From positions 1 through 26,413 of the forward strand of contig DASROF010000131.1 in the NCBI GenBank assembly GCA_035647075.1: DNA of 26,413 nucleotides. The letters are read 5' to 3'. Position numbers and translations under genes: made by a program. Of the stretch, positions 1 to 6,828 are shown piece after piece; positions within the stretch are counted from its first letter, which is position 1, and every line of letters starts with the position of its first letter. Under the pieces are notes generated by a model, which made no database searches, was not told where the DNA came from, and worked only from the letters and a program-made list of their open reading frames with translations. Origin of the DNA: Gp6-AA40 sp035647075 (GTDB lineage Bacteria; Acidobacteriota; Vicinamibacteria; Vicinamibacterales; UBA2999).

Positions 1-1
1 G

Positions 2-148
2 TGTGAGTTACAGGAGATGAGCTACGCGGACGCCGCTGCCGTCGTGCAGTGTCCGGTGGGTACGGTGCGATCGCGGCTCCACCGCGCGCGGGCCTTGCTG
101 ACGACGAAACTTGCTGCCGCGCACGTTGAAGTTGGATTGCGGAAGTAG
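2..148 (+). CDS. ECF-type RNA polymerase sigma factor, C-terminal fragment (5' end outside window)
   Basis: The reading frame is open from the left edge to a TAG at 146-148. The 48 visible residues match sigma-70 region 4 of extracytoplasmic-function sigma factors: an ELQEMSYADAA helix followed by the recognition helix and tail PVGTVRSRLHRARALL. This part contacts the -35 element. Region 2 is missing because the gene begins upstream of the window. The next gene starts two bases after the stop and codes for a single-pass membrane protein, the position usually taken by an anti-sigma factor, so this is probably the first gene of a sigma / membrane regulator / secreted protein unit. The family is clear from the motif; the subgroup cannot be told from a fragment. 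Confidence 0.85.
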   Translation, partial: CELQEMSYADAAAVVQCPVGTVRSRLHRARALLTTKLAAAHVEVGLRK

Positions 149-150
149 AC

Positions 151-669
151 ATGAGTCAAGAACAGTCTCCCCTTACCTCGGGCCTCCGCGCAGTGGCGGA
201 AGACGACGAGCACCAGGGCACGTCGAGTGCGGTTGGATTGCGACTGCTCGCGGAAGTGCAGGCCATCGCGGACGCGAGGCGGCGGCGCATGTTGATCGTG
301 TCACTGAGCGCCGCAGCCGCACTGCTGGTTGCCGCGCTCGTACCCGCGTGGCGCTGGGCTCAGTCGACCGCTGACGGTCCACAGACACCCGAAGGGGCAG
401 TTGTGACCCGCGAGCTCGTGACGGAGTTCTTTCCGCTGACCTACAGCAACGTGCCGGCTCGCAGCGGCTATGTGGTGCGGATGCAGGTTCCCCGGGCCGC
501 CCTCGCGTCGTTTGGCGCCACGGCATTTTCACGCGATGCATCGCCTCAGGTGCTCGCCGACGTGGTGATCGGCGACGACGGCCTGGCGCGGGCGGTGCGG
601 TTCGTTCAAGTGATTAGCGATCGAGGTCCGGCTGAAGCCGGACACTCCGGACAGGAGCAGACACCATGA
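151..669 (+). CDS. single-pass membrane protein, possible anti-sigma factor or ECF-linked regulator
   Basis: A 172-residue protein that I do not recognise as a named family. The N-terminal ~48 residues are charged and predicted cytoplasmic. A run RRRR is followed by one hydrophobic segment (about residues 49-70, Ala/Leu/Val-rich), then a ~100-residue predicted periplasmic domain. This is the topology of an anti-sigma factor, but there is no HxxxCxxC zinc motif. It follows the ECF sigma stop by two bases, has GGAAG five bases before its ATG, and overlaps the next gene by ATGA, so the three are probably co-transcribed. The last ~15 codons run through a palindromic repeat (624-646), giving a low-complexity GPAEAGHSG tail that is probably not part of the folded domain. 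The anti-sigma role is inferred from position only. Confidence 0.6.
   Translation: MSQEQSPLTSGLRAVAEDDEHQGTSSAVGLRLLAEVQAIADARRRRMLIVSLSAAAALLVAALVPAWRWAQSTADGPQTPEGAVVTRELVTEFFPLTYSNVPARSGYVVRMQVPRAALASFGATAFSRDASPQVLADVVIGDDGLARAVRFVQVISDRGPAEAGHSGQEQTP
624..646. repeat. REP-like 23-nt palindromic repeat, copy 1
   Basis: The core is a perfect 8-bp inverted repeat with a two-base centre: GTCCGGCT at 626-633, GA, AGCCGGAC at 636-643. On the minus strand the 23 bases match copy 2 at 4556-4578 at 22 of 23 positions. It lies inside the last codons of the 151-669 gene, just before the Shine-Dalgarno of the next gene. Confidence 0.75.
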
Positions 670-1601
670 AGCGTTCTCAGTTGGCGGTAGTCGTATGCAT
701 CGTTGGACTGGCGGCGAGCGGGGTGGCGGCGCAGGATGACCTGCGGGCGGTCCGTACGCGAACAGTCGGCGGAACGGTGGACACATTTACGCTCGACGAT
801 CGCGTCATCGCGAACGCCCCGTTTTCGGCGGATGGAACGACGACCGTCACGCAAACCCTGGGCGATGGCACCAGAATCGAGCGGCGCACGACGGCGAAGC
901 TGTATCGCGATTCGACCGGGCGCGTTCGAAGGGAACAGACGGTGATCGGCCTCGATCGCCTGAACCCCGCGGCGACACCACAAAGCACGATCACGTTCGA
1001 CTCCGTCCCCGGCGATCCGGCGCCGTACACACTCAACCCTGCCACACGCACCGCCCGGCGCGGGCCGCGTGGTGTTCAGTGGCTCACCGCCGCTGGGTTT
1101 TATATGGCCCGTGGCGATGATCGGCGGGCCGTCGACGTCAACGCGCCTGGGAATGCCTGGATTGCGTCCCTCGAGTTCAGCACAAGCCGAGCAGCGCAGA
1201 CCGCGTCGATTCCACCAGATCTCAAGCCGACCGAGGAGTCGCTGGGCACCCGGCAGATTGAGGGTGTCAAGGCCACAGGACGACGCAAGACGACCGTGAT
1301 CCCTGCCGGTCGCATCGGTAATGATCGCGCGATTCAAGTCGTCGAGGAACAATGGGACTCGCCGGAGCTGAATCTGGTGATCTCGTCTCGCTTCTCCGAT
1401 CCACGCACGGGCGTCGTCGAATACCGGATGACGAACATCATTCGAGCGGAACCGCGCGCTGACCTCTTCGCGGTGCCGTCGGATTACACCGTGATTGAGT
1501 CGAACGGCGGCGCCCGTGGCGGCCGTGCGGCCGGCAGCGGCGATCCCGCTCAGCCCGGCCAGAGCGGGCGGCAAGGCGGACGGGGTGGACGGGGAAACTA
1601 G
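666..1601 (+). CDS. secreted protein of unknown function with Gly/Arg-rich C-terminus
   Basis: A 311-residue protein, no family recognised. Residues 1-22 form a clear Sec signal peptide (MKRSQ, a hydrophobic core, cleavage near GVAAQ-DD). The mature part is rich in beta-type segments and polar residues, with a repeated style of short strands such as TTTVTQTLGDGTRIERRTTAKLY. The final ~30 residues (from about 280) are Gly/Arg/Gln-rich with RGG-like steps (GGARGGRAAG, then RQGGRGGRGN). AGGAG lies eight bases before the ATG, which overlaps the previous stop. A secreted product as third gene after an ECF sigma and a membrane protein suggests a periplasmic or surface effector of that signalling unit. 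This is inference from context. Confidence 0.65.
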   Translation: MKRSQLAVVVCIVGLAASGVAAQDDLRAVRTRTVGGTVDTFTLDDRVIANAPFSADGTTTVTQTLGDGTRIERRTTAKLYRDSTGRVRREQTVIGLDRLNPAATPQSTITFDSVPGDPAPYTLNPATRTARRGPRGVQWLTAAGFYMARGDDRRAVDVNAPGNAWIASLEFSTSRAAQTASIPPDLKPTEESLGTRQIEGVKATGRRKTTVIPAGRIGNDRAIQVVEEQWDSPELNLVISSRFSDPRTGVVEYRMTNIIRAEPRADLFAVPSDYTVIESNGGARGGRAAGSGDPAQPGQSGRQGGRGGRGN

Positions 1602-1605
1602 ATCG

Positions 1606-1738
1606 TCCCTGGTACTTCGGCCTTGGTTCTTGGTCCGTCCCTGGTCCTTCGCGCTTGGTCTGCTCGTCGCCGTAGGGCGCGCACCAAGGACCATGGACCA
1701 CAGGACGGACTAAGAACAAAGCACCAAGTACGAAGGAC
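1606..1738. repeat. long imperfect inverted repeat between convergent genes, possible bidirectional terminator
   Basis: The whole gap between the convergent gene ends at 1601 and 1739 is filled by two ~50-base arms (about 1606-1660 and 1681-1738) that pair imperfectly around a short centre. Blocks GTACTT, GTTCTT, GTCCGTCC, TGGTCC and CTTGGT occur in the left arm, and their complements occur in reverse order in the right arm. Each arm also repeats a CTTGGTCC-type unit. Transcribed from either side it could fold into a long hairpin, so it may end both transcripts, but there is no clean T-run. The degenerate internal repetition suggests a repeat-family member rather than a simple terminator. Confidence 0.6.
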
Positions 1739-3970
1739 CTACAAGACGCTCAGCGGGTCGACATCGATCGTCAGTCTCCGGCGTATCTCCGGCATCTCGG
1801 CCAGCAGCGCGCGAAGGGCTTGACGCATCTCCGCGCGGCGCGTCCCTTTCAGAAAGAACTGAACCCGGTGCTCGCCACGGAGCTTCGCCAGTGGTGCCGG
1901 CGCGGGACCCAGAATCGAGAAGCTCCCGGAGGCACGCGCCTCCAGACGGCGGACGACCTCCGTTGCCGCCTGCATCGCTTCGGCAAACGAGCGCCCGCGC
2001 ACCACGCCATTGACCAGCGCGACGAACGGCGGATACCGCATGCCGCGGCGGAACGCGATCTCCTTCTCAAAGAAGCCGGGATAGTCCTGGCGCGTCGCCA
2101 GCTGCACGCTGTAGTGCTCGGGGTAGAGCGTCTGAATCACGGCTTCGCCCCGGCGCTCTCCTCTACCGGCGCGTCCAGCGACCTGCGTCAGGAGCTGAAA
2201 CGTGCGCTCAGCCGCACGGAAGTCAGCGAGTCCGAGGCCGACGTCAGCGGAAATGACACCCACCAGCGTCACACCGGGAAAGTCGTGTCCTTTGGCGATC
2301 ATCTGCGTGCCCACGAGCACGTCGAGTTCTGCGGCGGCGAACTGCGAGAGCAGTGATGCGAGGGCGCCCTTGCGCCTCACCGAATCGCGATCGACGCGTC
2401 CGATTCGGGCGTCCGGAAACCGCTCGCGCAGATGCTGTTCGACCTTCTCCGTCCCGAACCCGGTGTGCTCGAGGTACGGCGCGGCGCACTTTCGGCACGC
2501 CTTCGGGACCATCACCGAGTAGTTGCAGTAGTGACAGCGAGCGCGCCAGCCGTTGCGCGCGCTGTGAACGGTCAGCGAGATGCTGCAGTTCGGACACTCG
2601 AACGTGTCACCGCACTGACGGCAGATGACCGCCGTCGAATACCCGCGACGGTTGAGCAGGACGACGACCTGCTCGCGGCGCACGAGGCGCGTCTCGATCG
2701 CGGTGGCCAGATCGCGGCTGATGACGATGTCCGGACCCTCTACCGCGTACTCGTCGCGCATGTTGACCAGACGAACCGCCGCCAGAGGTCGATCGAGCAC
2801 ACGCCGCTCGAGAACGATGCGCGTGTACTTGCCTGCGACAGCGTTCTGATAAGACTCCATCGAGGGCGTCGCCGAGCCGAGGACGACCAGCGCCGCTTCG
2901 CGACTCGCCCGCATGATGGCGACGTCGCGCCCGTGATAGCGCGGCGCCTCTTCCTGCTTATATGAGCCGTCGTGCTCCTCGTCGACGATGACGAGGCCAA
3001 GACGGTCGAGGGGCGCGAACACCGCGGAGCGTGTTCCGATGACCAGATCGACGTCGCCACGGCGGATGCGGTGCCACTGATCGTGACGTTCACCGTCCGA
3101 GAGCGCGCTGTGCTGAATGGCGACCCGATCGCCGAAGGCGCCCCTGAACAGCGCCGCAACCGAAGGAGTGAGGGCGATCTCCGGCACCAGCATGAGCACC
3201 CGTCTGCCCGTCGCACAGACTCGCTGCGCCAGGCGCAGGTAGATCTCCGTCTTGCCGCTGCCGGTGACGCCATGCAGCAGCGCGACGCGGAACTCGCGCA
3301 GGTCGGCGAGCGATTCGAGCTGCTGCAGGGCGCCGACCTGCTCCTCCGTCAACTGCCGTAGCGGGTCCCGCGCCACTTCCCGGACGGCTGCGTCGCCGAA
3401 CGGATCCCGGTCGTGTGCCTCTTCGAGCAGGGCGACCAGTCCACGCGCCGCGAGGCGTCCGACGACGTCGGCAGTGACACCGCGATCCTTCAGTTCCGAC
3501 AGCGGCACCGGCGCCGTGACTGCCGCGAGCACCGCTAACGCCTCGCGCTGCTTGGCCGTCAGCCGAATGTCGACATCCTCGACCGGCATCGCGGCAGTAG
3601 AACGGCCATGGGGCGTCAGCGTCGCCGTGCGGCGCGTCCGAAAGGCGGAAGCCCGGTCACGTGCGCCAGGCGGCAGCGCGACCGCCACCGCATCACCAAT
3701 CCCCGCCAGGTAGTAATCAGCCACCCACTGACACAACTCGACGACTGCGGGCGGCAGGAACGAGTCCGGGTCGACAACCTCGAGGACGTCTTTCACCGCA
3801 TCCGGCGCGGCCGCTGCCGCCGGAGCTTCGACGACGCATCCCGTGACCGTGCGCGTCCCGAGGGGCACCCGGACACGCGCGCCGATCGCCGGCATCGCGA
3901 ACTGTGGTGGAAGGTTGTAAGTGAGGAGATCCAGGAACGGGACCGGAACCGCGACGGAGATCAGCCGCAA
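1739..3970 (-). CDS. priA: primosomal protein N' (replication restart DNA helicase PriA)
   Basis: PriA recognises stalled forks and D-loops, unwinds DNA 3' to 5' and starts primosome loading. The 743 residues are close to the usual ~730. Visible parts: the N-terminal 3'-DNA-binding domain (VPVPFLDLLTYNLP, residues 8-21), Walker A GVTGSGKT (234-241), Walker B DEEH (330-333), a GSATPS motif, and the eight-cysteine double zinc-binding insertion (Cys 450, 453, 459, 462, 479, 482, 492, 495) that separates the helicase lobes. All catalytic and zinc residues are present. The start is a TTG one base after the preceding glycosylase stop. The next residues RLISVAVPVPF align with known PriA N-termini, so this start is preferred over any later codon. 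It is the last gene of the long minus-strand run. Confidence 0.96.
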   Translation of the reverse strand: MRLISVAVPVPFLDLLTYNLPPQFAMPAIGARVRVPLGTRTVTGCVVEAPAAAAAPDAVKDVLEVVDPDSFLPPAVVELCQWVADYYLAGIGDAVAVALPPGARDRASAFRTRRTATLTPHGRSTAAMPVEDVDIRLTAKQREALAVLAAVTAPVPLSELKDRGVTADVVGRLAARGLVALLEEAHDRDPFGDAAVREVARDPLRQLTEEQVGALQQLESLADLREFRVALLHGVTGSGKTEIYLRLAQRVCATGRRVLMLVPEIALTPSVAALFRGAFGDRVAIQHSALSDGERHDQWHRIRRGDVDLVIGTRSAVFAPLDRLGLVIVDEEHDGSYKQEEAPRYHGRDVAIMRASREAALVVLGSATPSMESYQNAVAGKYTRIVLERRVLDRPLAAVRLVNMRDEYAVEGPDIVISRDLATAIETRLVRREQVVVLLNRRGYSTAVICRQCGDTFECPNCSISLTVHSARNGWRARCHYCNYSVMVPKACRKCAAPYLEHTGFGTEKVEQHLRERFPDARIGRVDRDSVRRKGALASLLSQFAAAELDVLVGTQMIAKGHDFPGVTLVGVISADVGLGLADFRAAERTFQLLTQVAGRAGRGERRGEAVIQTLYPEHYSVQLATRQDYPGFFEKEIAFRRGMRYPPFVALVNGVVRGRSFAEAMQAATEVVRRLEARASGSFSILGPAPAPLAKLRGEHRVQFFLKGTRRAEMRQALRALLAEMPEIRRRLTIDVDPLSVL

Positions 3971-3971
3971 G

Positions 3972-4793
3972 TCACTCGTCCGCGCTCTGCATCAGTATCG
4001 CGCGGACTTTCTTCATGTCTTCCCACACGTCCCGCTTCGCCGACGGGTTCCGCAGCAAGTAGGCGGGATGGTAGGTGGGGATCAGCACCGAGTCGCGATA
4101 GGTGAACTCGCGGCCACGGATGCGCGTGATCGGCGCGTCGGTCTTGAGCAGGCACTGTGCCGCGAACTTGCCGAGCGCCACGATCACCTTCGGCCGGATG
4201 ATGTCGACCTGCCGGAACAGGAACGGCTCGCACTGCTCCACTTCGTCGGGCTCCGGGTTCCGGTTGCCCGGCGGCCGGCACTTGATGACGTTTGCGATAT
4301 AGACATCCTCGCGCCGCAGGTCGATAGCCTCGATGATCTTGGTCAGCAACTGGCCGGCGCGACCGACGAACGGCTCGCCCTTGATGTCTTCATCCGCGCC
4401 AGGGGCCTCACCGACGAACATCAGGTCAGCGTTGGGGTTGCCGACACCAAACACGACCTGTGTTCGGCCGAGTGTGTGCAGCTTGCAGCGGCTGCAGTCC
4501 GGTCCGATGTCGATGCGGAGCGCATCGAGCGCGTCGACCTGCGTAAGAGCTATGTAGTGTCCGGCTTTAGCCGGACCTTCACCGCCTTTGGCAGGACCTT
4601 CACCGGCCTTGGCCGGAGCCGGATCTTGGAGTTCGGGGTCAGGCTGAAGCTGGACACTGCGTTCGGCACGCGAACGCCATTCCGGCTCGAGCCGCATCCC
4701 ATCGATGCCCAGCTCGCCGAAGAACTCGAGATGGTCTCTGATCGCGTCGCGCGTCACAGGGTCAGCGCCGTACCGGTGCAGCCGGGCGGACAC
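3972..4793 (-). CDS. family 4 uracil-DNA glycosylase (iron-sulfur type) with a repeat-coded linker
   Basis: It removes uracil from DNA in base-excision repair. The catalytic fold runs from about residue 95: Fe-S ligands Cys100 and Cys103 (PDCSRCKLH), uracil pocket motif GEAPG (128-132) followed by GEPFVGRAG, Cys172 and Cys188 (spacing x15), and motif 2 HPAYLLRNP (242-250). The four-cysteine pattern identifies the 4Fe-4S family 4/5 group; GEAPG favours family 4. The first ~45 residues resemble the N-terminal extension seen in many bacterial members. Residues ~48-80 are a low-complexity Pro/Ala/Lys/Gly stretch coded by a palindromic repeat cluster (4556-4658) that keeps the frame open. The start is a GTG at 4793 overlapping the coaBC end by 32 bases; no later start keeps the conserved N-terminal helix. 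Confidence 0.93.
   Translation of the reverse strand: MSARLHRYGADPVTRDAIRDHLEFFGELGIDGMRLEPEWRSRAERSVQLQPDPELQDPAPAKAGEGPAKGGEGPAKAGHYIALTQVDALDALRIDIGPDCSRCKLHTLGRTQVVFGVGNPNADLMFVGEAPGADEDIKGEPFVGRAGQLLTKIIEAIDLRREDVYIANVIKCRPPGNRNPEPDEVEQCEPFLFRQVDIIRPKVIVALGKFAAQCLLKTDAPITRIRGREFTYRDSVLIPTYHPAYLLRNPSAKRDVWEDMKKVRAILMQSADE
4556..4658. repeat. REPIN-like inverted pair of REP palindromes inside a coding region
   Basis: Copy 2 of the 23-nt palindrome is at 4556-4578 (GTCCGGCT, TT, AGCCGGAC). A degenerate third copy (20 of 23 matches to copy 1) is at 4636-4658 in the opposite orientation, so the two face each other. Between them sit decayed part-copies (CCTTTGGCAGGACC) and another perfect palindrome, CCGGCC-TT-GGCCGG at 4603-4616. 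The island is translated in frame on the minus strand as a PAKAGEG-type linker of the uracil-DNA glycosylase. Confidence 0.7.
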
Positions 4794-5985
4794 TCAGCAG
4801 GGTTTCGACACGGTCCAGAATTCGTGCCGCCACGCGCTCTTTGCTTTGCAGCGGCACGACCTCTTCGTTGTCCCGGGTGATGAGCGTCACCTCATTGGTC
4901 GACGCGTCGAAGCCACGATCATCGCCGGAGACATCGTTGGCCACGATCAGGTCCAGATTCTTCCGTGCGCGTTTGGCACGCGCACGCTCCACCACGTCCT
5001 CGGTCTCCGCCGCAAATCCAACCAGCACGGGCGCGGACCCACCGAGCGCATCGCGCATCGCACCCAGGTCGGCCAGGATGTCTTTCGTCCGCTCGAGCGT
5101 CAGCGTCAGCGGTGCGTCGATCTTGCTGATCTTGCCGGCGGTGTGCTGCGCAGGCGTGTAGTCAGCCACAGCGGCCGCCATGATGACCACGTCGGCGCCC
5201 GCCGCCGATCGCATCACCGCCTCGTGCATCTGTGCCGCGCTCCGCACGCGGACGATTTCGTCAACAGCCGGCGCGTCGAGCCGCGTCGGACCGGCCACCA
5301 GCGTCACGTGCGCCCCGCGCCGGCGTGCTTCAGCCGCCACGGCGAAGCCCATGCGACCGCTGGATCGGTTGCCGACATACCGGACCGCGTCAATGTCTTC
5401 GTAGGTCGGTCCTGCGGTCACCAGTACCTTCTTTCCCGCCAGCTGTTCGCCGGACGTGAGCAGGCGAACCGCCGCCTCGACAACATCAGCGGGTTCGGCG
5501 AGACGACCCTTGCCGACCCAGCCGCAGGCCAGGTACCCCTCGCCAGGCTCGACGAACCGCACGCCATGCGCCGCGAGGGTCTCGACGTTTCGCTGCACGG
5601 CCGCGTGCGCCAGCATGTTCGTGTTCATCGACGGCGCCAGCAGGACCGGCGCCTTTGTGGCGAGATAGAGCGTGGTGAGGAAGTCGTCGGCGATGCCATT
5701 TGCAAACTTGCCGATGACGTTTGCAGTACAAGGCGCCACGAGGAGCAGGGCAATCTGATCGGCGATCGCGATGTGCTCAATGTCGGCGTTCATCCCGGGC
5801 CGCCACTGTGACGTAATCACCGGTCGCCGCGTGATCGCCTCGAACGTCACCGGCCCGACGAACCGCGCGGCCGACCGCGTCATGACTGCCACGACGTCGT
5901 GACCGCGCTGCTGCAGCCCCCGGCACACCTCGACGGCCTTGTATGCACCGATCCCGCCGCTGACGCCGAGTGCTATCAGTGCCAC
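4762..5985 (-). CDS. coaBC: bifunctional phosphopantothenoylcysteine decarboxylase / phosphopantothenate-cysteine ligase
   Basis: It performs two successive steps of coenzyme A synthesis: CoaB joins cysteine to 4'-phosphopantothenate using CTP, and CoaC decarboxylates the product with FMN. The N-terminal CoaC half has the flavin motif SGGIGAYKA (9-17), catalytic His71, APCTANVIGKFANG, the PSMNTNM substrate motif (118-124) and the lid cysteine Cys154 in ACGWVGKG. The CoaB half begins near residue 186 with VLVTAGPTYEDID, NRSSG (206-210) and a KISK lysine motif. At 407 residues it is standard length. The start is GTG at 5985, five bases after the rpoZ stop. The gmk-rpoZ-coaBC-priA order is widely conserved in bacteria. 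Confidence 0.96.
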   Translation of the reverse strand: MALIALGVSGGIGAYKAVEVCRGLQQRGHDVVAVMTRSAARFVGPVTFEAITRRPVITSQWRPGMNADIEHIAIADQIALLLVAPCTANVIGKFANGIADDFLTTLYLATKAPVLLAPSMNTNMLAHAAVQRNVETLAAHGVRFVEPGEGYLACGWVGKGRLAEPADVVEAAVRLLTSGEQLAGKKVLVTAGPTYEDIDAVRYVGNRSSGRMGFAVAAEARRRGAHVTLVAGPTRLDAPAVDEIVRVRSAAQMHEAVMRSAAGADVVIMAAAVADYTPAQHTAGKISKIDAPLTLTLERTKDILADLGAMRDALGGSAPVLVGFAAETEDVVERARAKRARKNLDLIVANDVSGDDRGFDASTNEVTLITRDNEEVVPLQSKERVAARILDRVETLLSVRPAAPVRR

Positions 5986-5990
5986 GATCG

Positions 5991-6170
5991 TTAGGAGTGT
6001 GACTCCTCCTCGACGATCTTCTCGACCTTCCGCCGCAACACTTCACGCTGCGCGATGGAGATCTTCTTGCCACCGGTTTCCCGCGGCTCGGCACCAGCGA
6101 GGAGCTGCCGGGCACGCTTGCCGGCGATTACCACGAACTCGAATCGGTTTTCCTTCGGTGGTCGTTCCAT
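5991..6170 (-). CDS. rpoZ: DNA-directed RNA polymerase omega subunit
   Basis: A 59-residue protein read from ATG at 6170 to TAA at 5991. The sequence carries the omega core, NRFEFVVIAGKRARQLL (residues 9-25) followed by an Ile-Ala-Gln-Arg-Glu-Val helix, equivalent to the NRF-LV-AA-RARQ and IALREI segments of characterised omega subunits. Omega binds the beta' subunit and helps polymerase assembly. It is shorter than E. coli omega (91 residues) and lacks most of the variable C-terminal tail, as in many short omegas. A strong AAGGA (6178-6182) overlaps the gmk stop seven bases before the ATG and settles the start. Its position between gmk and coaBC is the conserved one. Confidence 0.92.
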   Translation of the reverse strand: MERPPKENRFEFVVIAGKRARQLLAGAEPRETGGKKISIAQREVLRRKVEKIVEEESHS

Positions 6171-6180
6171 GAACTTGTCC

Positions 6181-6828
6181 TTATGATGGCTGTTGAAATG
6201 TGGCCGTGATCGTTTCGGCCACGGGCCGCATTAACTTGACCCGCGTTCGTTCGGCCATGACGATGGCCCGCAACCGTTCTACCGCCGCCTCGACCTCGTC
6301 GTTGATGATGACGTATTCATACTGCTCGTATTCAGCGACTTCCTTCCGCGCCACGTCGAGGCGACGCCGGATCTGATCTTCGCTGTCCTTGCTGCGGCCC
6401 CGCAGCCGCTGCTCGAGCACCGCAGCCGACGGCGGCAGCACGAAGATCCCGACCGTCTCGATGCCGCGGGTGCGTACCTGCCGCGCGCCCTGAACGTCGA
6501 TCACCAGAACCACGTCTTCCCCGCGCAAGAGGCTCGATTCGGTATCCGCGGCCGAGGTGCCGTAGTAGTTACCAAACACATCCGCCCACTCGAGGAACTC
6601 ACCGGCGCGGGCCATCTCTTCGAAGCGTTCCCGGCTAATAAAATTATAGTCAATGCCGTGGTGCTCCCCGGCACGGGCGGGGCGCGACGTGTAGGAGCGC
6701 GACATTCCCAAATTCGGCACGGCGTGCACGAGCCGCTCGACGAGGGTGGTCTTTCCTGTGCCCGATGCCGCCGACACGATAAACAGCAGGCCCCGCCGTG
6801 GCGGCTGAGCGGCGGGATCACTCGACAT
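6181..6828 (-). CDS. gmk: guanylate kinase
   Basis: It phosphorylates GMP to GDP with ATP in the cytoplasm. The 215 residues are typical. The P-loop is SAASGTGKTT (residues 19-28); most family members have Pro where Ala21 stands, a mild departure that leaves Lys26 intact. The GMP-binding signature SYTSRPARAGEHHGIDYNF follows, then an EFLEWADVFGNYYGT block, DVQGARQV, and a lid with RGRSKDSEDQIRRRL. The ATG lies inside the end of yicC (11-base overlap), so the two are translationally coupled; gmk following a yicC/yloC gene is a common arrangement. Confidence 0.97.
   Translation of the reverse strand: MSSDPAAQPPRRGLLFIVSAASGTGKTTLVERLVHAVPNLGMSRSYTSRPARAGEHHGIDYNFISRERFEEMARAGEFLEWADVFGNYYGTSAADTESSLLRGEDVVLVIDVQGARQVRTRGIETVGIFVLPPSAAVLEQRLRGRSKDSEDQIRRRLDVARKEVAEYEQYEYVIINDEVEAAVERLRAIVMAERTRVKLMRPVAETITATFQQPS

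Noticed and set aside
606..1694. 362-codon open frame on the minus strand
   Set aside because: It is antisense to the secreted-protein gene with signal peptide and ribosome site, and its protein is Arg-rich low-complexity sequence typical of a shadow frame in high-GC DNA.
3921..5811. Two overlapping plus-strand open frames of 319 and 368 codons
   Set aside because: Both are antisense shadows of the glycosylase and coaBC genes. The GFSRTFTAFGRTFTGLGR stretch in one is only the other-strand reading of the palindromic repeat.
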